From Spirochaetaceae bacterium (GTDB lineage Bacteria > Spirochaetota > Spirochaetia > Treponematales > Breznakiellaceae): DNA of 6,444 nucleotides. Shown one piece after another: positions 1 through 5,779 of this stretch (within the stretch, counting starts at the first letter, position 1; every line of letters begins with the position of its first letter). Below the pieces are notes generated by a model that worked only from the letters and a program-made list of their open reading frames with translations, did not search any database and was not told the origin of the DNA. Location of the stretch: contig JAISCK010000133.1 in assembly GCA_031265635.1 (NCBI GenBank), positions 1-6,444 on the forward strand, written 5' to 3'. A program made the position numbers and the translations under genes.

Positions 1-192
1 TCGGAATACAAGAAGGCGGGGCTGGTGAGGACGGGGTTACGGAGGCGGGTATTCGCTGAGCTGTATCAAATGCTGAAGAAACAGGAATACCATTACGGCC
101 GGGACCCTGAAAGGCACGAGGCAAAGATGGAACAGTACCGGAGGTTTTTGGGAAAAACTAAAAAAGAGAAAAATCTTGCTGAAATCGCTTGA
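1..192 (+). CDS. 3' end of a gene, possibly an IS110-family transposase (partial)
   Basis: Frame 1 is open from the left edge for 63 codons and stops at TGA 190-192; the start lies outside the window. The peptide is strongly basic and helical-looking, with a run such as RRRVFAELYQMLKKQEYHYG (residues 14-33), then a charged stretch with HEAKMEQYRRFLG and a Lys-rich tail. The pattern of a basic helix ending in an 'L..MLKK' segment followed by tyrosines reminds me of the extreme C-terminus of IS110/IS116/IS902 transposases. No catalytic motif is visible because only the tail is present, so the family call is tentative. The fragment lies 87 bp upstream of the moxR start on the same strand. It shows no relation to the Bat proteins, so it is probably a separate transcription unit. 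That it is coding is fairly safe; its identity is a guess. Confidence 0.55.
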   Translation, partial: SEYKKAGLVRTGLRRRVFAELYQMLKKQEYHYGRDPERHEAKMEQYRRFLGKTKKEKNLAEIA

Positions 193-212
193 CTTTTCTC
201 ATAGACGACTTA

Positions 213-272
213 GCGGTAAATTCTTTTCCCCCCTTCAACCTTACTTTCCTTGCGGTACATTCTCCGGTACAA
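213..272 (+). repeat. Short direct repeats in the moxR leader
   Basis: A 12-mer beginning GCGGTAAATTCT at 213-224 recurs as GCGGTACATTCT at 252-263, with one mismatch. A shorter related copy, CCGGTACA, starts at 265. The copies lie 39 and 13 bp apart, in the only non-coding gap before the operon, so they could be operator half-sites. They could equally be chance in a short low-complexity stretch. No dyad symmetry is obvious within each copy. Confidence 0.25.
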
Positions 273-273
273 T
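268..273 (+). promoter_or_regulatory. Candidate -10 hexamer (TACAAT) for the bat operon
   Basis: TACAAT differs from the TATAAT consensus at one position and lies in the gap upstream of moxR. It ends 6 bases before ATG 280, so transcription from it would begin at or next to the start codon. No convincing -35 is spaced correctly: TTTCCT at 245-250 has a 17-bp spacer but a poor match. TTGACT at 189-194 is a good -35-like hexamer, but no good -10 lies 16-18 bp after it. The call rests on the hexamer alone. Confidence 0.25.
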
Positions 274-279
274 GAAACT

Positions 280-1293
280 ATGGAAAACGAGGATAGTACG
301 CGGGAAAAAGCCGCCGCGCTTCTTGAACAGTGCCGGGGGGAGCTTGGCCGGCGCGTTGTGGGGCAGAGGGAGATGCTTGACGGGCTGCTCTCGGCCCTGG
401 TCGCCGGGGGGCATGTGCTGCTTGAGGGTGTGCCGGGGCTTGCTAAAACCAGGGCGGTCAAGAGTCTTGCCGAACTGACGGGCCTTGAGTTCAAGCGTAT
501 ACAGTTTACGCCCGACCTGCTGCCGGCTGATCTTACCGGCACTCTGGTATGGGAACAGAAGGAGGCTTCTTTTTCGGTGCGGAAGGGGCCGGTATTTGCC
601 AATCTTATTCTGGCCGACGAGATAAACCGCGCTCCGGCCAAGGTGCAGTCGGCGCTTCTTGAGGCTATGGAGGAGGGGCAGGTTACTATTGGCGAGGAAA
701 GCTACGCCCTGCCCGATCCTTTTTTCGTGCTGGCGACCCAGAATCCTATAGAGCATGAGGGGACCTATGCCCTGCCCGAGGCGGAGCTGGACCGCTTTTT
801 TCTCAAGCTCCGCGTAAAATATCCTTCTCCTGATGAGGAATTAACTATATTGAAATTCGCCGGTCCCGGCGCTTCCGGGGGGGAGGGGCCTCTCAGGGCG
901 CTTCTGGACAGGCCGGCCCTGGCTTTTCTCCGGGGGGCCGCCGCTTCGGTGCATATTGACGAGCAGGTCAAGCGCTATATTGTATCGGTGGTCTCGGCTA
1001 CGCGGCCTCCGGCTACAAGGGGGTCTCCCGAGGACGCGAAAAAGCTCGCCCGCCAGGATGTGTACCGGCATATTTCTTTTGGCGCTTCTCCCCGGGCTTC
1101 CCTTGCCCTGTACCGCTATGCCCGCGTAAGCGCCCTGTTTCAGGGCCGTTCCTTTGTTACGCCCGCCGAGGTCAAAGCGGCGGCCCTTCCGGTGCTGCGC
1201 CACCGCGTGGTGCTTTCCTATGAGGCCGAGGCCGACGGTCTTGACGCCGACGGGGTTATTTCCCGTATACTCGCGTCCGTGCCTGTGCCCTGA
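280..1293 (+). CDS. moxR: MoxR-family AAA+ ATPase
   Basis: This 337-residue cytoplasmic ATPase is thought to remodel or assemble client proteins together with VWA-domain partners. The sequence shows the expected order: Walker A GVPGLAKT (residues 50-57), Walker B LILADE (109-114) followed by INRAP, sensor 1 in LATQNP (151-156), an arginine-finger region ELDRF with R172, and sensor 2 in GASPRAS (268-274, R272). Its length is typical of MoxR proteins (about 320-340), so the gene looks intact. I chose ATG 280; an in-frame TTG at 250 would add ten residues. Neither start has a recognisable Shine-Dalgarno sequence, but family proteins begin only a short distance before the VVGQ motif (26-29), which favours 280. 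It is the first gene of the operon, and its TGA stop shares one base with the DUF58 start. The symbol denotes the family; the exact subfamily is not resolved. Confidence 0.95.
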   Translation: MENEDSTREKAAALLEQCRGELGRRVVGQREMLDGLLSALVAGGHVLLEGVPGLAKTRAVKSLAELTGLEFKRIQFTPDLLPADLTGTLVWEQKEASFSVRKGPVFANLILADEINRAPAKVQSALLEAMEEGQVTIGEESYALPDPFFVLATQNPIEHEGTYALPEAELDRFFLKLRVKYPSPDEELTILKFAGPGASGGEGPLRALLDRPALAFLRGAAASVHIDEQVKRYIVSVVSATRPPATRGSPEDAKKLARQDVYRHISFGASPRASLALYRYARVSALFQGRSFVTPAEVKAAALPVLRHRVVLSYEAEADGLDADGVISRILASVPVP

Positions 1294-2180
1294 TGGAAAA
1301 GCGCGAACTGCTTGAAAAAATACGCACCTTTCCCATCATTGCCCAGGGCCTTGCTTCTGATGTGCTGGCCGGGGATTTCCGTTCTGTTTTCAGGGGCCAG
1401 GGTATAGAATTTGACGAGGTGCGCCATTACGAGCGGGGGGATGACATCAGGTCCATAGACTGGAATGTGAGCGCCCGTTTCGGAACGCCCTATGTAAAGC
1501 AGTACCGTGAGGAAAAAGAACTGGCCGTGTCCCTGGTGCTGGATTGTTCGGCTTCCATGAGCTGCGGGAGCGGCGCTTTAAGCTGTTATGACCAGGCCCT
1601 CCTGTGCTTTGCCCTTCTTGCCTTTTCCGCCGAACAGGCCGGCCAGAGCCTGGGGGCGCTTTTCTTTGACCGGGAGATTATCAGGGTTTTCAGGCCCCGC
1701 AAGGGGAGGGTCCATACCATGGCGCTGATCAGCGCCGCCCTTGCCTCTTCCGGAGAGGGGGCGAAAGACGCCGGGAACGGAAGCTGCCTGGGCGCGGCTC
1801 TGGCGGGCATAAACCGCCTGCTCAGGCGCAGGGGGCTTGTGGTGGTGATTTCCGATTTTCTCTGCGTCAACTGGGAAAAGGAACTGTCCGGTCTGTGCCG
1901 CGGTCATGACGTGATTGCCCTGCGTATCAGCGACCCCCTGGAAGAAGCCATGCCCAATGTGGGGCTGGCCCGTTTTGAGGACCCGGAGACAGGCGCTTAT
2001 TTTTACGGCGCTACGGGTTTCGCCTCGTTCAGAAAAGCCTGGGAACTCTGGCATCATGAAAGAAAGGAAAGCTGCCGCCTGATATGCGAGCGAAGCGGCG
2101 CGGCCCATCTGGAAGTGTCCACGGCCCTTGACGCGGCGCTGGTGTTGAGCCGTTTTTTCGGCGGGAGACGCCGCGCATGA
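1293..2180 (+). CDS. DUF58 protein with VWA-like fold
   Basis: This 295-residue protein has no membrane segment and is probably cytoplasmic. The DUF58 signature is very clear: EFDEVRHYERGDDIRSIDWN (residues 39-58), then PYVKQYREEKEL (66-77), leading into a VWA-like strand LVLDCSASM with a MIDAS-type D84-x-S86-x-S88. A second acidic strand, VVVISDFL (183-190, D188), matches the usual late motif of the fold. At the position where many family members have Gly-Thr, the sequence reads GNGSCLGAAL, so S164 seems to replace the metal-coordinating Thr. DUF58 genes normally follow moxR and are thought to be its partner; the gene pair here fits. The start ATG overlaps the moxR stop (TGATG, 1291-1295) and has no visible Shine-Dalgarno sequence, suggesting re-initiation by ribosomes finishing moxR. 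The molecular role of DUF58 is not well defined. Confidence 0.93.
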   Translation: MEKRELLEKIRTFPIIAQGLASDVLAGDFRSVFRGQGIEFDEVRHYERGDDIRSIDWNVSARFGTPYVKQYREEKELAVSLVLDCSASMSCGSGALSCYDQALLCFALLAFSAEQAGQSLGALFFDREIIRVFRPRKGRVHTMALISAALASSGEGAKDAGNGSCLGAALAGINRLLRRRGLVVVISDFLCVNWEKELSGLCRGHDVIALRISDPLEEAMPNVGLARFEDPETGAYFYGATGFASFRKAWELWHHERKESCRLICERSGAAHLEVSTALDAALVLSRFFGGRRRA

Positions 2181-3208
2181 GTGCTTCAGGAAAAAAATTT
2201 TTTCCGCCGGGGGCGGCGCTTTTGTCCGCCCCGGTGGTTCCACTGGTGGTTTTGCTGGCAATCCTGGCCGGGGGCGGGCGGGTTTTTCCCCAGGACCTTG
2301 CCGGGGACGCCCCCTATACCATACCCCGGAACGTGTATGTGGGGGATCAGGCGCGGCTTGTGGCGCCCCTTGGGAGCGGCTTTGCGTCCGGCCTCGCCGG
2401 GGCCGCCGGGTCCGCCGGCTGGACCGCGGAACTTGAGACGGAGCTTCCTTCCGACGCCGATGTGGCGATACTCGGCCTTGAACTGGAGCGCCGGGGAGAA
2501 CAGTTCAGGCTCAACATTGATTTTGCGGCCTACAGAACAGGCTGGGTGGAATTTCCCCCGGTTCTTGCCGGCGGCCAAAGAATCACCGGCCTCGGGGCCG
2601 AGATACGTTCCATACTGGAAACCGGCGAGGAAGGAAGGCTCCTGTCCCCGACCGCCGGAGCCCTGCCCCTGCCCGGAACAGTCATCATGGTTTACGGCTT
2701 TGTAGCCGGAGCCCTCGTCTTTATCATTGCCGCCGCCCTCCTTGCCCTGGCTCTTGTACGGAACGGGGACGCCCTGGGCCGCCGTTTCCGCAAAAAAAAG
2801 GCGCTGCGCGTTATGCGGAAAACCCTGCGCCGCCTGAAAGAGCGACTGGGGAAGGGCTCTTTTTCTCCCCTCCTGGGCGGGGAACTGCTTGAAAGGCTCT
2901 CCCTGGCGCTGCGGCGCTTTCTTTCAACAGTGCTGGAAGTCAACTGCCTTTCCCTGGTCCCCGGAGAGTTTTCCGGCCTTGATTTTGAAAGGGCCGGAGA
3001 CAGCCTTTATGTTGAAGCGAGGCTTGATTTTCTTGCGTCGTTTTTTTCCCGTTCCGATTCCCTGCGTTTTGGTTTTGGCATGGACCGTTCCGGCGTCGCT
3101 TCCCTGGTGGAAGAAGCCCTTGCCTTTATTACGGCCTTTGAAAAATACAGGCCGCCCCTTCCCCAAAAAGAAACAGCGAAAAAGGCCGCGCCGGGGGGGA
3201 GGCCGTGA
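2177..3208 (+). CDS. Membrane protein of unassigned family between DUF58 and BatA
   Basis: I do not recognise the family of this 343-residue protein. It begins with a basic N-terminus and a hydrophobic segment (about residues 13-31) that looks like a signal peptide or anchor. A probable extracytoplasmic region of about 130 residues follows; it contains a YTIPRNVYVGDQARLVAPL stretch (47-65) and beta-rich, Ig-like character. A strong membrane helix occupies about 169-194, followed by a very basic segment (RRFRKKK, 202-208; further Arg/Lys to about 228) consistent with a cytoplasmic side. The remaining 115 residues look alpha-helical, ending in a Lys/Pro-rich tail. In proteobacterial operons a DUF4381 protein sits in this position; this one is longer and adds an ectodomain. 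The start ATG 2177 overlaps the DUF58 stop (ATGA), with GGGAG at 2163-2167 nine bases upstream. It could couple periplasmic binding to the MoxR/DUF58 side; that is inference. Confidence 0.85.
   Translation: MSASGKKFFPPGAALLSAPVVPLVVLLAILAGGGRVFPQDLAGDAPYTIPRNVYVGDQARLVAPLGSGFASGLAGAAGSAGWTAELETELPSDADVAILGLELERRGEQFRLNIDFAAYRTGWVEFPPVLAGGQRITGLGAEIRSILETGEEGRLLSPTAGALPLPGTVIMVYGFVAGALVFIIAAALLALALVRNGDALGRRFRKKKALRVMRKTLRRLKERLGKGSFSPLLGGELLERLSLALRRFLSTVLEVNCLSLVPGEFSGLDFERAGDSLYVEARLDFLASFFSRSDSLRFGFGMDRSGVASLVEEALAFITAFEKYRPPLPQKETAKKAAPGGRP
3193..3208 (+). promoter_or_regulatory. Crowded ribosome binding site and GTGA junction before batA
   Basis: A purine run at 3193-3202 contains GGAGG at 3198-3202, only two bases before the GTG start at 3205. 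That is closer than the usual 5-9 bases. The upstream G-run (3193-3197) would give better spacing but weaker pairing. The start shares four bases with the preceding TGA stop (GTGA, 3205-3208), so coupling to upstream translation probably decides initiation here. Confidence 0.5.
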
Positions 3209-4209
3209 GCATAGGCTTTGACGCGCCGCCGGTCCTTTTTATAGGCGTGACCCTTCCGGTAATTGCCGTCATCCTGTCCCGTTTCAGGAAAGATGATTTT
3301 TCGCTCCTCGTTCCCCTGGGGGCTCCGGGAGGGGCTTCCTTCAGGCCGCCCTTTGGCGTGGACAGCCTGGTGCGTTTTCTCAGGGCGGGGAATATCGCGG
3401 CCCTGGTCCTGCTTTTCATTGCCGCCGCCGCGCCTGTTTTTGTTTCTTCGGAAACCGTATGGCTCTCGCGGGGCGCGGATATTGTGTTCATCCTTGACGT
3501 GAGCCCCAGCATGGCCGGTATCGACATGAACGGCAAAAACCGTTTTGACGCGGCCCGGGACCTGGTCCGTTCCTTTGCCATGACAAGGCCCCAGGACGCC
3601 CTGGGGCTTGTCGCCCTGGGGGAAGACGCGGCGCTCCTCGTTCCCCCGACCCTTGACCGGGAGGCTTTTTTTACCCGCCTTGACGCTCTGCGCATAGGAG
3701 AACTGGGAGACGGGACCGCCATAGGGACCGCCCTTGCCCTTGCTTCTCTTCATGTACGGAATTTCCGGGGCGCGTCCCGGCGTTCCGTGATACTCATTAC
3801 CGACGGAGAGAACAACGCCGGCTCGATTCATCCTGAAAACGCCGCCGCTTCGCTCCGTTCCGGCGGGGCCGGTTTCTGGGTGATAGGCGTAGGCGGGGCC
3901 GGTGAAGTGCCCATAGACTATGTGGACCCGCTGACAAAGCTGCGGAGGACAGGCGCCTTTGATTCCCGCTACGACCACAACAGTCTCAGGGCCATAGCGG
4001 AAGAAGGCGGCGGCGTCTATATCGCCGCTCCGTCGGCTGAGGGTTTTGCCTCGGCCTTTGCCCGCCTTGACAGCGGGGAACTCAGCATAGGGCGTTCCGG
4101 GGTGATACGCCGCCGTATTCCCCTTCACGAACCCTTTATTGCCGCCGGGGTACTGCTCCTGCTCGCTGTCCGCGTACTGCGCCGTTATGTGCTGGGGGCC
4201 CTGTGGTGA
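3205..4209 (+). CDS. batA: BatA-like VWA-domain membrane protein
   Basis: This 334-residue membrane-anchored VWA protein is the first of a tandem pair. An N-terminal hydrophobic segment (about 9-24), a second (about 64-82) just before the VWA domain, and a C-terminal one (about 310-328) match the usual BatA topology. The VWA MIDAS looks complete: ILDVSPSM gives D98-x-S100-x-S102, GDGTAIGTAL supplies T171, and LITDGENN supplies D200. The domain would bind a divalent metal and a protein ligand. The family's PLTLDR-type segment appears as PPTLDREAF (147-155). I chose GTG 3205 because family proteins begin a few residues before the first hydrophobic segment. A downstream GTG at 3247 would remove part of that segment. 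The start overlaps the previous stop (GTGA). The assignment to BatA rather than BatB rests on order and on the N-terminal pattern. Confidence 0.9.
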   Translation: MSIGFDAPPVLFIGVTLPVIAVILSRFRKDDFSLLVPLGAPGGASFRPPFGVDSLVRFLRAGNIAALVLLFIAAAAPVFVSSETVWLSRGADIVFILDVSPSMAGIDMNGKNRFDAARDLVRSFAMTRPQDALGLVALGEDAALLVPPTLDREAFFTRLDALRIGELGDGTAIGTALALASLHVRNFRGASRRSVILITDGENNAGSIHPENAAASLRSGGAGFWVIGVGGAGEVPIDYVDPLTKLRRTGAFDSRYDHNSLRAIAEEGGGVYIAAPSAEGFASAFARLDSGELSIGRSGVIRRRIPLHEPFIAAGVLLLLAVRVLRRYVLGALW

Positions 4210-5189
4210 GTTTTGACAACCCGCGCCTTCTGTTTTTATTTTTCCTCCTTATTCCCCTGGCCCTGTGGTCGGCCTTTCATTACCGGGGGAAGCGCCGGGG
4301 CCTCCTGGTTTTTCTCAGGGCCCTCGGCCCCGAAGAACAGCGGAGGCTCCTTGAGGAAAACGCCCGGAGTTTCCGGCGTTCCGAACTGTTCTTTTTTCTG
4401 TTCCTCTCCTGCGCCCTTGTTGCCCTGGCCGGGCCCCGCTGGGGCATACAGCTTGTGCCCGAGCCGCGGCGGGGCGTTGACGTGGTTATAGCCCTGGATG
4501 TTTCCCGGAGCATGGACGCCCGGGACCTCCTGCCGTCACGGCTCCGCCGGGGCGCCCTCATTGCCGAAGAACTGGTCAGGGCCTCGGAGGGCATACGCTT
4601 TGGCCTTGCCCTGGGCCGGGGGAGGGGAGTCCTGGCCGTTCCCCTTACCGGAGACGCCGAGGCGGTGCTGAATTACCTTGCCGTGGTTTCTTCATCGTCG
4701 GCTTCGGGCGGCGGGACCAATCTTGAGGAACTGCTTGACGCGGCTTCCGGGGCTTTTCAGGAAAGCCTTCCGTCCAAAAGGCGCGTGGTGCTTTTTTCCG
4801 ACGGCGAGACCCTTTCCGGTTCCCTTGAGCATGCCGTGGAAAAACTTAAAATCCGCGATACGGCCCTTGTCGCCGTGGGTCTCGGTTCCCCCGAAGGGAC
4901 AGTGGTTCCCTCCGGCCAGGGCCTGGTCCTTGACGAAAACGGAAGGCCGGTAACCAGTTCCCTGCGCCGGGAGCCGCTGCGTTCCGGCGCGGAAAAAACA
5001 GGCGGCGTCTATATAGACGGCAACAGGCAGGACGCCGCCCTGGTTCTTAAAAACCATATTGAAGGTCTTGCCTCAGAGGGCTTTGCCGGAGGGGTAAAAC
5101 GCGAAAGCAGGCCCCGCTGGCGGCTCTTTATGGGCGCGGGATTGTGCGGCCTTTTCCTTTCCCGCCTGGGCCGGCGGAGGATGGGATGA
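4206..5189 (+). CDS. batB: BatB-like VWA-domain membrane protein
   Basis: This 327-residue protein is the second VWA membrane protein of the pair. Hydrophobic segments lie at about 8-24 and 61-76; the second is followed by the GPRWG turn (76-80) typical of this family. The MIDAS is complete: ALDVSRSM gives D98-x-S100-x-S102, GGGTNLEE gives T171, and LFSDGE gives D199. A PLTGD segment (146-150) matches the usual PLT.D. The C-terminal hydrophobic stretch (about 307-318) is short for a membrane helix and ends in RLGRRRMG. Two adjacent GTG codons (4203 and 4206) are possible starts. I prefer 4206, because it gives the same GTGA stop-start overlap as the junction before it and lies seven bases after GGGGG (4194-4198). 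It probably pairs with the BatA-like product. Confidence 0.9.
   Translation: MSFDNPRLLFLFFLLIPLALWSAFHYRGKRRGLLVFLRALGPEEQRRLLEENARSFRRSELFFFLFLSCALVALAGPRWGIQLVPEPRRGVDVVIALDVSRSMDARDLLPSRLRRGALIAEELVRASEGIRFGLALGRGRGVLAVPLTGDAEAVLNYLAVVSSSSASGGGTNLEELLDAASGAFQESLPSKRRVVLFSDGETLSGSLEHAVEKLKIRDTALVAVGLGSPEGTVVPSGQGLVLDENGRPVTSSLRREPLRSGAEKTGGVYIDGNRQDAALVLKNHIEGLASEGFAGGVKRESRPRWRLFMGAGLCGLFLSRLGRRRMG
5176..5180 (+). promoter_or_regulatory. Ribosome binding site for the TPR lipoprotein gene
   Basis: GGAGG lies five bases before ATG 5186, inside the end of the BatB-like gene. This fixes the start of the lipoprotein gene at 5186, not at the upstream in-frame ATG at 5144, which would put a proline-rich extension ahead of the signal peptide. 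Confidence 0.75.
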
Positions 5190-5779
5190 AAAAATTGCTT
5201 CTTGTTGTTCTGGTTATCGCCTGTTCAGGCTGCGCGGGCCGGGTCCGCGAAAAGCTCCTCATCATGGAGGGGAATTTTCACCTTTCCTCAGGCCGTTACA
5301 ACCAGGCCATAGCCGCCTATATGAACGCCCTTGCTCTTTCGGACGCGGAGCCCTACGGCGAGTTTGCCCTGGGCACGGCGTATATGGCCATGAACGAGGA
5401 CGCCGCGGCCCTTGAGCGCTTTGACAGGGCAAAACGCGGCATAGCAGGGCGGGACAGCGAAAAAGACAGGGAATTATTGTACCGTATTGTCTATAATACA
5501 GGTATCATTTATTTTGAAGCGGGAAACTACGGGGAAGCCGCCGGGGAATTCAGGAACGCCCTGAAATACGACAGCGGCCGCACCGGCGCGAAACGGAATC
5601 TGGAACTGAGCCTTCTTTCCCTTTCCCAGGACAAGGCCGCCTCGCCTGACGCTTCGCGCATGGAACAGTTTGAAGCCGGAGAAGGCGGCGCTCTCCTGGA
5701 ATATATACGCCAAAAGGAGCGGGAACAATGGAAAAGCCGGGAAGAAAGCGAAGATACTTTTCCGGGCATGGACTACTGA
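5186..5779 (+). CDS. TPR-repeat lipoprotein (BatC/BatE-like)
   Basis: This 197-residue protein starts with a lipoprotein-type signal: MKK, then a hydrophobic run (residues 4-12), then two cysteines, C13 in VIAC and C16 in CSGC. Either could be lipidated; VIA-C fits the classic lipobox better, and spirochaetal lipoboxes are known to be loose. About three tetratricopeptide repeats follow. One lies at roughly 24-54 (GNFHLSSGRYNQAIAAY), one at 57-87 (FALGTAYMAMNEDAAALERF), and one at 102-135 (NTGIIYFEAGNYGEAAGEF). The AKRNLELSL segment (135-143) resembles the end of TPR regions in BatC/BatE proteins. The C-terminus (about 165-197) is highly charged. TPRs bind proteins, so this may be a membrane-tethered scaffold for the VWA pair or the BatD-like protein. 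It overlaps BatB by four bases (ATGA), and its last 52 bases are also the start of the next gene. I do not assign a symbol because BatC and BatE cannot be told apart here. Confidence 0.88.
   Translation: MKKLLLVVLVIACSGCAGRVREKLLIMEGNFHLSSGRYNQAIAAYMNALALSDAEPYGEFALGTAYMAMNEDAAALERFDRAKRGIAGRDSEKDRELLYRIVYNTGIIYFEAGNYGEAAGEFRNALKYDSGRTGAKRNLELSLLSLSQDKAASPDASRMEQFEAGEGGALLEYIRQKEREQWKSREESEDTFPGMDY
5712..5719 (+). promoter_or_regulatory. Ribosome binding site fixing the BatD-like start
   Basis: AAAAGGAG lies inside the TPR gene, with the GGAG core at 5716-5719 and eight bases before ATG 5728. Later in-frame starts (GTG 5782, ATG 5800) have no comparable site, so 5728 is the best-supported start even though it creates a 52-nt gene overlap. 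Confidence 0.6.

Noticed and set aside
189..222. TTGACT (189-194) with TAAATT (217-222) as a promoter
   Set aside because: The spacer is 22 bp, too long for a standard sigma-70-type promoter, and no better -10 hexamer lies 16-18 bp downstream of TTGACT.
193..279. Search for a terminator after the upstream gene or terminal inverted repeats of an insertion sequence
   Set aside because: I found no stable hairpin followed by a T-run and no clear inverted repeat. IS110-type elements often lack such repeats, so this neither supports nor excludes an element end.
176..478. A 100-codon plus-strand open frame covering the leader and the start of moxR
   Set aside because: It overlaps moxR in another frame across the region encoding Walker A, begins inside the end of the upstream gene, and its product resembles no family I know.
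1578..2261. A 227-codon open frame on the minus strand opposite DUF58
   Set aside because: It has no domain, signal or start context and is low-complexity Pro/Ala/Gly/Arg-rich. It is a shadow of the DUF58 gene.
3007..4128. A 373-codon open frame on the minus strand, longer than any complete plus-strand gene here
   Set aside because: It lies opposite the end of the unassigned membrane protein and most of the BatA-like gene. Its product is rich in Gly, Arg, Lys and Pro with no recognisable domain. Long antisense frames are expected opposite GC-rich genes, and the plus-strand VWA motifs are unambiguous.
5144..5185. Upstream in-frame ATG that would extend the TPR protein by 14 residues
   Set aside because: The extension (PFPFPPGPAEDG) would precede the lipoprotein signal and has no ribosome site, while ATG 5186 has GGAGG five bases upstream and an ATGA overlap.
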